Positions 11,701 through 22,300 of a stretch of DNA of 64,000 bases are shown piece after piece. Under the pieces are notes generated by a model that saw only the letters and a program-made list of their open reading frames with translations, had not been told where the DNA came from and did no database searches. Each line of letters starts with the position of its first letter. Position 1 is the stretch's first letter. Source of the DNA: Salvator merianae (taxonomy: Eukaryota > Chordata > Lepidosauria > Squamata > Teiidae); NCBI GenBank assembly GCA_003586115.2, contig QVOM02000021.1:8570248-8634247 (forward strand). The letters run 5' to 3'. A program made the translations under genes and the position numbers.

Positions 11701-13157
11701 CTATATAGTAGTCTCTACTCCTGAACTGAAAAAAATCACCTGGTCAGAACCTAGTTTCTCTTGGATCAGCCTGTAATTAGAATTACCTCTGTTCTCAACT
11801 CCATAAAGGAAACCATCAACCTTAACCTTAACCTCAACCTAACCTAATGCAGGTAACAGAAATAACTTTACTCATCCTTTTTTTGCCCATCACTGCTTTG
11901 TGAGTTAATGGCTCCCATTTCTGCAGGGCTCTGCTCCTCCTGCAGGATGCACTGCTACTCCAGAAGAGTAGGGGGATCTCTCCAGGGAGTCTTGTCCAGT
12001 GGCCACACTGAAGTGTTTGACCATCCTCATGTAAAAACGAAGTGCTAGAGCCCTCAACAGATCAGGCTGTTGATGCAAATAACTGTCAGAAATGCTTCCA
12101 TGTTGCTACTTGGGTTCTGGGCATCTTGATCTTTTTGAGTCCTTGCAACTGAGACTAAGGAAGTAGTAGACAAACAGCCCTTCACCATGCCCAAGGCCAT
12201 ACCCAAGCAACTTCTTGCCACCAACCTAGGCAACACCAGATACCTGCCTGCTGTGATACCACCGGGTAGCCTCCTAGACTCATGCTAGCTAGTGAGCTGA
12301 GCTGATCTGCTTGGATACTGCTACATTTCGGGGGAAGAGAATGGAGCAAATATGGCATTTTTTGAAAAATAATTGGAAGAGACGATGGAATCAGAGAAAC
12401 ATAAACATACATACACCAGAAAGAAGAAAACGAGGTATGTAGGTGACAGAATATAGAGAGAAAATGCTCCAGAAAACTCTGAGGCTAAGAGCATCAGTAA
12501 TGGCTTCCTAATTCTGATGCCTGGCAGGTTCAGACAAGTTAAGATGAAATAGTCTTGTTCCCTGGTATCCAGTTTGAAAAAATGTGGATTTTTTTGTCTG
12601 ATTCTCACCAAAGGTTGTGCCATCCTGAAATAGGAATGCCTTCTGAGAGATATTAGAAAACATCTCATATTGGCTGCACTATGAGTCAATCTGAGTCACC
12701 CTTGATTGATTTGTATACACAGTATGTGATTTTCAGAATTTTGTCCTCAAAATTATGAGGTATGAAGGCATGTCACTTTGTACAGAAGGAGTCAGAACTC
12801 TAAGAAATTAACATCATGTTTAAAATGTTTCTGGCAACTGAGCCCAGGCATTTTAAGAACTTCTTTGCTATTTACAATTACAGTCTGTTGCAGTAATGGA
12901 GTCTCTTTCTTCTCTCCAGAGAAGAGAATACAAGTTACAGAGGTTTCCAAGAATTAATTCAGAAATGGAGATGAGAAAGGTCACTTTTTAAACAGTAGCA
13001 CCACTTCTTCTTTCCTGAGAACATCCCAGTTTCTCTTTCACACAAAGGGCAAAACATGAACTTAACCCATGAAGCCTTGGAACCACTCCAGTGTGTTCTG
13101 CTTTCAACTGTTTCAAGACTGGAAAACTCAACAAAATTTCAACAACATATTCTGCAC

Positions 13158-13325
13158 TGGGCCTTTCCACATTAGGCCTTATTCTGGGATATATCCCGGA
13201 ACAGGGGGCACTGTCTGCATGCTAGTGCAAACTGAGGGGCCTGCCATAGCCTGTACTAGCATGCAGACAGCAGGCCCCTGTTCCAGGATATATCTCAGAA
13301 TAAGGCCCAGTGTGCAAAGGGCCTA
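13158..13325. mobile_element. inverted-repeat DNA element M2, copy in the 3' UTR
   Basis: A 168-bp fold-back: the left arm TAGGCCTTATTCTGGGATAT...GAACAGGGGGC...TGCATGCTAGTGCA is mirrored by TACTAGCATGCAGACAGCAG...ATATCTCAGAATAAGGCCCA. Ends GGGCCTTT and AAAGGGCC. Related copies lie at 32,840-33,152 and 53,963-54,071, with a half copy at 46,032-46,112. No coding capacity. Confidence 0.75.
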
Positions 13326-14259
13326 AGACACTAATGAAAGTTAAATGTCAACAAACACAATAATCCTACTTAAGATAGCATTATTAGAAAGGCTTGCTTG
13401 GTATAGCACAGACTGCTGTATATTAAAAGGCATACAAATTGTCAGGAATTTGAGGAAACATGGAAACAATACAAAAGGTGTACTCTTGTTTTCTTATGCA
13501 TGTAAGCCAAATTTATTATAGTGTGCCAATTAGTCTAGGTGATATCTGACCCAGTCTTTTTTCAAAAAAAAAGACTGCTTCCTCTAATATCCCAACAGAC
13601 TAAATGTAGCTTTCAATTCATATTAATTTCCAGAACACCAGTGATGTTTTCTGTTTCAGAAAATATAACGCTAACAAAACACTGGTATAAAGCACTGTGC
13701 ATTTCAGCTATTCCATTCACCGAGACTTAGAAAGAAAGTGAGCAAAAGTAAAATTGGATGATGCCATTGTCTACTGGTTTGGCCCTTGGCAACAGAGAAA
13801 ATTGATGGAAATTCCCATTGATCTGGAAGCTGTCACTTTTCTATCACCAACAGAAAGCAGCTTTCCCCACTGCTAGAAAATGTTTTTAAAAAAGCAGATG
13901 CAATGCAGAATATTTATAACTGAAATATAAAAGCACCTCCAAAGTATGCAACAGCATCACTAGTAATATTTTATTACTAAGTTACACTGGCTTTCTTTTC
14001 TTTTTTTAAAGGATCATGGCAGTTGGAAACAACAGCTAACGCTTCTGTTAGCAGATTATTACTAATCACTTGTTTTTCTTTTCAATTTAAAACAGTGGCT
14101 GCGTCCAGACAGGGTTTAAAACCCAGGATTATCCTGGGGATGCACTGGGATTGCCACACATATCTGTGGCAATCCCACCCTCACCCCAGGATATAAGGAT
14201 GAAATCTCGGCATATTGCTATTCCAGGAATCAAGTCCCAACATGGGTTTTCCCGAAACA

Positions 14260-14445
14260 GTGATAAGACAGGCAGGATGGCTCTAAAGGCCATTTGCAGG
14301 GAGTTGAGAACAGGTGAAGGTTTTGCCTTCATCCTCTGCCTGAGAATGCCCAGAAGCAATGGGTGGGCCACTGTGTGAAACAGGATGCTGGACTAGATGG
14401 GCCATGGCCCGATCCAGCAAGGCTCCTCTTATGTTACGTTCTTGA
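14260..14445 (+). mobile_element. CR1/L3 LINE 3' UTR fragment
   Basis: GACAGGCAGGATGGCTCTAA, GAACAGGTGAAGGTTTTGCC, GAATGCCCAGAAGCAATGGG and GGACTAGATGGGCCATGGCC, ending CTCCTCTTATGTTACGTTCTT, is the same 3' terminus as at 4,838-5,250 and 35,697-36,120. It starts next to a GGCTGCGTCCAGACAGGG motif at 14,098 that may be one end of another inverted-repeat element. Confidence 0.7.
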
Positions 14446-14605
14446 CTTACCTTGTATGGATGCTTGCTTCCAGGATCAATGGTGAAGAAAAGGAAAGGCT
14501 GGACAGATATCTGTCTGGGATGCTTTAGTGAATCCTGCATTGAGCAGGGGGTTGGACTCGATGACCCTGGAGGTCCCTTCCAACTCTATGATTCTATGAT
14601 TCTAA
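14446..14605 (+). mobile_element. CR1 LINE 3' end with ATTCTATG tail
   Basis: GGGGGTTGGACTCGATGACC, then GGTCCCTTCCAACTCTATGA and the octamer repeat ATTCTATGATTCT. This is the classic CR1 terminus known from birds and other reptiles, distinct from the CTTATGTT-ending subfamily immediately before it. Confidence 0.8.
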
Positions 14606-15336
14606 AATGGCCACTGCGCATGCCCGTAGGTGAAACAGGGCTGAAAATGCCCACTGTGCAAGCACAGTGGTTGCCACTTGCACACTTCCAGGTATTTCAT
14701 GTGTACAAATATCTGGATGTACCCACTGCACTGTCATGGGAGCAGCACCAGTTGAGGTAAGAGCCTGGGCTTGGTCTGCAATTTCATCCTGCTGCCTGGC
14801 TGGACCAGCAAGTGGAAACTGCAGGGTTTAAACAAGATTCCACATTTTCTTCTTGCTGTTTGGAAGAAACCAGTGTCATGTGTTAATTTTAGTAAGAAGA
14901 AAACAATGCACTAATTATCTAGGAGTGATGCCCTTGGACCACAGGGTAAGCATGAATACATTGCACTCAGGATGAGATTCCTTGTGCAACATTACATCTC
15001 GTACTTTATAAAAGTTTGTTTCAATACAACAAATAAATAGACTTTGAAAAATAGGGTCTTCAAACTCATACGTATCTAGAAGTTGTAAATAATATTTTCA
15101 GGACTCCAAATACTACCTCCCTGAAATTGTGATGTCTTTCTATGTTTTAAATACATCTTTTGTATTTCAAAATCCAAAAATTATAACATATTTAGAGATA
15201 GAATTTTGATCTCAGTAGTTACAGAAAAACAATAGAAAAAACTTTGTAAATAAACATCGAGCTTTTGCATTCATCCTTCAGGTTAAGCCTATTTTGTGAT
15301 TTTTATTAAAAAAAAACCTTAAGCCCTAACTTCCAT

Positions 15337-15342
15337 TTTATT
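15337..15342 (-). terminator. candidate proximal polyadenylation signal AATAAA
   Basis: AATAAAATGG in gene sense about 900 nt after the stop codon, with a run of nine T about 25 nt downstream and a second AATAAA right after it (near 15,302). It would give a short 3' UTR of about 0.9 kb. Many AT-rich stretches carry such hexamers by chance, so only transcript data can decide. Confidence 0.3.
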
Positions 15343-15699
15343 GGATCATAGTTTCAAAGAAAATGCAGATTCTATTCATTTATAATCTTTTTTCTGCAAA
15401 GAAAAAAAAACCTTATCAGGCCAGCCTAGGTTTCACAGGCTGCTCTTGCATCTCTTGCTGCTCACTGATCCTGTTCTGGATATCAGATGCATTAACTCCC
15501 AGAGTGGCTCACAATAATAAATTGCACCAACATTTACAGTGTCTCACATCCCAGCCAAATTTTCAGGTTCCATGATCATGTCACCCAGTGAATCAACAAG
15601 GTGCTTGAATAAATCTCATAAATAAATATTTCTATATTCACAACTTCTCTTCATCCACATACCATATCTGCAATAATTTACTACATGTGTCAAATACCA

Positions 15700-15735
15700 G
15701 GAAGGAAGGGAGGGAGGGAGGGAGGGAGGGAGGGA
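15700..15735. repeat. (GGGA)n microsatellite
   Basis: GGAAGGAAGG followed by about seven GGGA units. It lies in the presumed 3' UTR about 500 nt past the stop codon (pyrimidine-rich TCCC repeats in gene sense). Confidence 0.95.
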
Positions 15736-16245
15736 TCTTCTAAGGAGATAGTGTTCCCAATTATGACAACATCTTAATCCCAGTCAAGTTTTAAGTTCCA
15801 TTTTATAATTCTATATGAATGTTTAGATACATAAGAAGATGGAAGTCAATGCCTGTGAGGACTGTAACATGTTAGTACCGGTCTTGAGAGCCACATAAAA
15901 ACAAAACAAAACACAAAAGGCTTTTCCTCATACATCAAGAGGTCTTTTGCATTCAGGGGAAAAAAAACATTTAAAATGTCCATGTTTTAATTTTTTCTTT
16001 TTAAACTCATTATGTTGAATAATGTTCATAACTTCTGAGTTCCAGACTGAGATGCTGCTTCTTGAATACATGTGCTTCTTTAGGCTCACATAATTGAGGC
16101 AACATAAATAAAAAGTTTCTTTGCTTGTTTTAAAAGTCTTGCTTCGGATGAAATAAAGTGACATCCTAACTATCAGATACAGACCAGCTAGTACATGTAC
16201 TTATTTCTCCATTCCCTAAACTCCTGGCTTGTAACAACAGAAGCT

Positions 16246-16393
16246 TCACACTAAAAATTCTCTGGCTGGGCAGCAGAAAGGGGCAAGGAGAGTCCATAAG
16301 TAGAGGGCAACACAGGCCCAACAGGAAGCCATTTTAATCCAGAATACTGACCAAATTCCAGCAAAGAATTTCTCAATTGCGGCACTTTCGTAG
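16246..16393 (-). CDS. SERINC5: SERINC5 exon 12: C-terminal tenth helix and stop
   Basis: 148 nt including the TGA at 16248-16246. Acceptor ttttcctttag|CTACGA has a clean pyrimidine tract. It reads [20 protein letters not shown], then [20 protein letters not shown] and CPAREFLV. This matches the alternative C-terminus of the long human isoform (10 membrane helices), the form known to be stable and antiviral. It was found by searching the antisense strand downstream of exon 11, because it opens with a split codon and has no start of its own. Confidence 0.94.
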
Positions 16394-19300
16394 CTAAAGG
16401 AAAAATAAACAGGAGTTTATTTATCGATTTATTTTATAACATTTCTATCCTGCCCTAAAAAAGCTGGCAAATCACAACTTGAAAGGTACTCAAAGGTCTT
16501 ATTTTGTTCTGTTTTTATCATGCCGGTGTTTACTGCTGTCAATTTTTATGTAGCCTATATCATGACCTTTTTCACTTGCTCAGAGGAACTGAAATGCAGA
16601 ATCTGTAGCTTGCACCAGGCAAGCATAATGGATAAATACATGATTCAAAGATATATTCACATTCTTGATTCATGCATAATTTAGTATAATCAGCTTTAGA
16701 CAAATTTCTACGGCAGCTCTAGCTAGGACTTTCTTCGCAGTCAAAAGCATTGCTGATCCACTTGTTTCACCATGCTGGATCACTCGAACTATTGTACTCC
16801 AATGTGTATTAATCGAAAAGTTCATATTCAGTGATCAGTGGTACTTGTTACCAAAAACTGGATTGGTAATCTTGCTTAACTCACCAGAAATTAGGCTGAG
16901 TTTTGACATTTCCCAGCCCCCTGGGAACTGTTTTATGCTAAAAATGTAGAATGTTATACTTGAAGTCCAAGAAAATAATACTGAGTGCTGTTCAATTCCA
17001 ATGATCTGTTAAGCAACAATATACCAACTGAGTTCTGACATGGGAAAGCCTAAAGGAAAAACAAGGAGACCCCCTCACATGGAAGATTCACATATGAGGA
17101 TCAAAATGTAGGCAGTTTTTGCATTGGCAGGGGCTGGACTGCTACAGCTGGAACTGTTACTATAGGGACAGTTCCCTGCTGGAGCGGTCCTGCTATCCCA
17201 GAACAAGGCCACCTGTACTTTGATGGTCTGTTCCAGGACAGGTCCTGTGCCACTCCGAAGCCACGTGAGCTTTGGAGCCTGCTGCAAGGGCTCCAACAGG
17301 AACAAAAGGCTCCTGGCCTCAGAACCCCAGAGGGATCCATTTTGGTGGCACAATTTGGTGTGTTGACAATATGGGTCCTCCTGGTAAATTGGCCAAGGGG
17401 ATGTATGCCCATCCACACACCTATTCTACGGGCCCCTAGACTGCCAGTAGACCTGTAAAAACAGGTCTACCAGTATTCCAGTCTGCGCTCTGTTCAACGT
17501 GAACAGAGCCTAGCAGGATGCAGGTTCTCTCCTGTTCCACTCCAGATTGTGGAACAAAAAGCCCAGAAGGGGTCTAGGCCTTGTGCTGGACCAGTATACT
17601 AGCCAGTGCAGAAAAGCCCTAACTCCCAGGACAGGTAGGGTACCAGGACAGGAGGCACTATGACTCTTTTCTGCATCTGCATGTGCATCTATAGGAAGCA
17701 GTCTGGGGTAGTCACATGCACTTTTCGAGCAGTTAGCCTACTGATGGCATATGACCCCTGAAAGGCTAGCCAAGGGCCAACGTGGGCAAAAAACCATTGA
17801 GCTGTTCTTGCATAGCTGTCATTATTCAAACAAGGCAAGGCTGAGCTCACTAAAAAAATAAGGCTGGACACTCAGAACGATTATTACAATGTATACAATT
17901 TTGATTATCAAAATATGTGTCAACAGCATTGTCCTATTGCTGCCTCAGGCTACTTGGCCAGTTTGTGCCTGAAACATAACTAGGAAAATCATCTCTCTCA
18001 CTAAGTCATTCACACTACCCCAGCTTGGTGCAAAAACTCTTTACTTTCATAAATTAACTTACTGGAACCAGTGGGTCACAGTCATCATCACATAAAGAGA
18101 AGCCAGGAAGAACACGAAGTGGAAGTAGGCATAGCCATACACAGTCCCCTTCTTTTCATCATAAATGACTTTCTGGCCACCTCCCCTGCTAACAGGCTCT
18201 ACAACATCACCTGTAAAACCAAAGACAAAGGGGAAAAGATTCGCTTCTGACAGACCTTGATCATTAACACCACTCATTAAACATTAAGCAATCAGGAAAT
18301 TAGTTCAATAAAAGCACGGTTCTTTACGTCAGTTCGGAAGAAAAAACTCAGTAAGCATTTGCTGAAACTTTTACAAAATGACTTAAAACTGGACCTTCGA
18401 AGTCTGCAATGGTGCATAATATTGGCCAAAAAAAGATTTAAGGTAGTGAATCAATGTTGAGGAGATACAATCTTTCAAGTTTTTTTAAATTAAGCTTTTA
18501 ACAACAACAAAAATGACAGCAGGCATTGCCTAGACTACTAAAAAACACAACTGAGTTTATTACATTCCAGGTACAACAAATGAAAGAAGAGGCATTCCCA
18601 CACTCTTTTGGTGAAGTATGGCACCATTAATGGAAGTCATTCCATTATTAGAAAGACAATCAATTCCTTTTAAACACATTATCTCACTATTAACATAAAT
18701 ATATTCTTAGGATCTCGATTCATTTTATTTCCTTTCAGAAACATTTTAAACTGGATGTAGACTACATTGTTCTGTTCTTACTAATGCTCATATTATTAGG
18801 TTTTCTTCTGTTATAATTTTATATAAAACTGTGTCCTCTTGGATATTATTGGATATATATCACTGTTATATAGTTATTTGTTATTAATCATTTAATTATT
18901 ATTATTATTATTTTTATTTTTTAAAAAACACTGCTCTGCAATATTTTTGGCAGTGTTCCACATAAAACCAAATGCCTGATTCTAGCTAGATTAGGACTCT
19001 GCCCTATGGAGATGTGAATTTGTTACTGCTGATTCCATTTTTGATCCATGTTGTTTCTTGATGTTCACTTTTGTTTCTAATAATATTTTTAATTTTTGCA
19101 GCTGGTCTATTGTTTTAATACTGGTTGCTTACCCATTTTGTATCTGCAGAAGTAGGATCTATGGCTCTGAAATTAGTAATTCCAAGATTTATTAAAATCG
19201 TCTAGTATAGCTTAAGGATTTAAATATTTAAAAGCCTCTACTCTAGTGATATATCTTCCATTGAGATTAACAGCTGCACATGTCAAGTGTAAAGCAGAAA

Positions 19301-22300
19301 CCTCAAACTTCTAGAAGGGCCAGACAACCTATAATATGAAGTGAGAGCAAGAGGAATGCTCCCACAAAGAAATGTCAGCAGTGGTAAGAGTCCAGGATTT
19401 TGTCAGGATTGCCTCCTGCCATCTGGCAGGGGCGGCAAGAGACAGTTCCAGGATCTAAAGATGATCGTGGAATTTTTTTCTCACAGTCTGGAGGTACCCT
19501 GAGTGAGCCAGCCATAAATGCTCCTTTGCTTCTCCCAACTCCAGCATGCATTCTTGGTAGATAAAATCACCTGAGGTGAAGCGAGCATCATCGAAATGAC
19601 AATGGATGTGAATGGAAATAATCACATTGGAAAATGCTACAAAAAAGTGTGCTGTTGCAATTAATGGGGCGAGAGAAGACTTGTGCCGTTTTTCATCCAC
19701 AGATGCATCGTTTCTTTAAAAACAACCCATGATGAACATTTTCAGTGGCATGCCTCTCTTCTAGTGTGATTTTATGCTTTCCCCACAAATCAGAGGAAGT
19801 CAAGAAATAAAAACAGTTGTGATTTAAGGTATGAAAGTAAGTTAAACTTTTGACTAAGTCTACTCATCTTAAGTTTTAAGAATGCTTCATATGCATTTAA
19901 ATTTTCTGCAACTGTTGTTTAATGTCACTGAGTCTTTTATATATCCATTCTTAGGTTTACAAAGTAAATCACTTTTTTTCTTCTTAGAGTCATTTAGTTT
20001 TGTCAAATGCACAAATTTCTCACAGTAAGTCTGAGTAGACACAATTCAGTTAGCCTTTCCTGCCTATCTTTGGGCTATCAAAGAAAAGCAGAATTTGTTT
20101 CCCATCTCAACAGGTTCCACCTGCCTTTGCAACCTTAACTGCTGTACAGGTAAAACAGAGGAAGAGAAAACTATTCTAAAATTTATCTTTGCTTTTCAAG
20201 ATAAGAATTTACAACAATGACATCACTAAGATCTATTTGTGCTTTAGGCTTTTTGGGCAAATGCTGTGAAACCTGCATTCTTTGGTTGCTGTCTGCAAAA
20301 TCTGTATATGCTCTGTGGTTTGTGGCTACTGTTGACAAGGAGGGGAGGTTGCAAAATACTGTTCCAAATTATATGGAACACTCATGTACAGTTTACACCA
20401 GGCATGGGCAAACTACGGCCCGCGGGCCATATACAGCCCATTGGGCTTTTTAATCCGGCTCGTCAAATATTGGCACAAAATTGTCCAATAACACTGTTTC
20501 TACTGAAATTGAATGTAATTTGAATGTAAGTTTTCTTTTACTTTTAGGAAATGGGTTTTACATGTATTTTATATCAGTTCATACAAACACTCTCCATCCA
20601 TCTGATACTGGCCCAGCCCATCTGTCAAATTTTAAAACTCATTGTAGCCCCCTGAGTCAAAAAGTTTGCCCACTCCTGGTTAACACAGTGGCAGTATTTA
20701 GGCATGCAAGCACACCTTTCCTTGCTTCCTAGAAGCAATACATTTAGCTTGTGCACAACTGGTCCTCCTTAAGCTTTTTGCCCTTCTCCAGGCCTGAGGG
20801 GGTGGGGCCAGGCACTGCCATGTCATGTGATGATGTCATCACATGGCCCTGTGCACTCTGGGGCCTGTTGGGGCTTCCCCAATCTGCACCAGCCCCCAAA
20901 ACAGCATTGATTACAAATAAAAAAGATTCTGGAATTGGAAGTGAAGGTTAGAATTTAAAGCCCAAATTATTAATATGTATACAGTGGATATAAAATTGAG
21001 GCCTTAAAAAGCTATTACTAGTTTTGTAAATTCTACAGTGGTTAAAACTATAAATTCTTTAAAAAGCCCCAAACTGCGCCAAAGTACTAAAATATAAAAA
21101 GGAGGACTTAGATATAGAATGCAATCAACAGTCAAAAGCCACACTATGATCCTAAATAACGATCTTACTTAAGGTAAAAAACATTTATAAAGGAATGAAT
21201 TCTTACCATCTTCATCAGGACTGCAGCAGAAACAGCAGCGAGCAATCTACAGAACACACACAGGAACAAGAAAATGCTTTATTTGCAAAATATACACACA
21301 CATCACACTGTTAATAATACAAAAATCACCTCCCCCCCAAATCTCTTCTTTTTTCTGTAGTTATTTTTTTCTCTTTATTGTTTGAGACAAAGTTGTTGTT
21401 GTGGGGAAGGGGGAACTGTCGTTAGTAGTTACTAGATTAAAAATCAATTAGAAAATAAACACCCCAAACAGATTTTGGAGATTGAAACTGCTAGCACCAA
21501 ATAACTGCCCCCCATAGCATAAGTTAATTTTGTTGCAAACCCATCACTATTCAAAGCTACCTAGACTGCCTCCTGATGTCAAGGGGAGATGCAAGGGGGA
21601 TGTAAGCAAGATCCCACAACTGCCTCTTGCCCCCCCTCACCAGATGTGAAGGGCAACCCATTATTTATCTTGACACCTGGCAAACCACTTTTGCAATCGG
21701 AGCAACTGGGGCTACCAGAAGCTAGGCAAATGCCCAGCCACTTCTATTTGTTATTTTTTGTGTGCTTGGTTGGCTCCCAGAAGTTTCAAACATTCCGTCT
21801 GCCAGATGCACAGGTAAGTGGGATTGTTACAGTAAACCCGGCACTGTTGCTAAACTTCCGGTAATAGTATTGCAATGCATTTTTTTCGCACTGCAGTCAG
21901 CACTACACTAGGAATGCCATGGGGATGTCTGACATTCCCAGTTTAATGCCAAGAGGTTTTGCCTCGCTTCTGGAAGCAGCCTTAATGGCAAATAAAGCAA
22001 TTATAAATAAATTATTTTGTGGACCACACTACTGAACACAGACGTAGAGCCTGTTTCAGTTTTAATTAATTTTATTGTGGAAGGTCAGTTCTGTTTTTAG
22101 GCTGATTTAAAAGTTTTCTTTCTGAAATTTTAAAAACACTTTTTTAAGCAATTCCTCTTTTGTCTTCCACTTATATTCCATTTACATCCATTAGATATTC
22201 AGGTCATGTAAATTCTGGAGAGATCCAATTAGCAACATTGGAATGCATGCAAACAGCTCTTTAAAACGTGAGCAACGGCCTTTAGTTCAAATGCAAGAAA

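Larger units (their letters stand above)
8725..16245 (-). other. SERINC5: probable long SERINC5 3' UTR
   Basis: Inferred from the stop codon to the best distal polyadenylation signal. Minus-strand AATAAA lies at 8744-8749, with a T-rich downstream element (seven T in a row plus TTTG) about 25-45 nt further on. No convincing coding frame occurs here; the longest (10010-10414, plus strand) matches nothing I know. About 8,690-13,150 is nearly free of recognisable repeats, unlike the flanks, which fits a transcribed and constrained UTR. Inserted repeats are at 13,158-13,325, 14,260-14,605 and 15,700-15,735. A shorter UTR ending near 15,320 is an alternative. Confidence 0.42.
16394..18062 (-). other. 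SERINC5: SERINC5 intron 11
   Basis: 1.7 kb between the last two coding exons. An antisense L2 tail lies at 16,418-16,490 and a degenerate inverted-repeat element at about 17,420-17,625. Overlapping minus-strand frames at 17,075-17,418 look like repeat sequence rather than exons. The intron begins TAA in frame with exon 11, so retaining it truncates the protein. Confidence 0.85.

Noticed and set aside
17075..17418. two overlapping minus frames as an extra SERINC5 exon
   Set aside because: They do not resemble any SERINC segment, and exons 11 and 12 already join in phase to give the expected protein.
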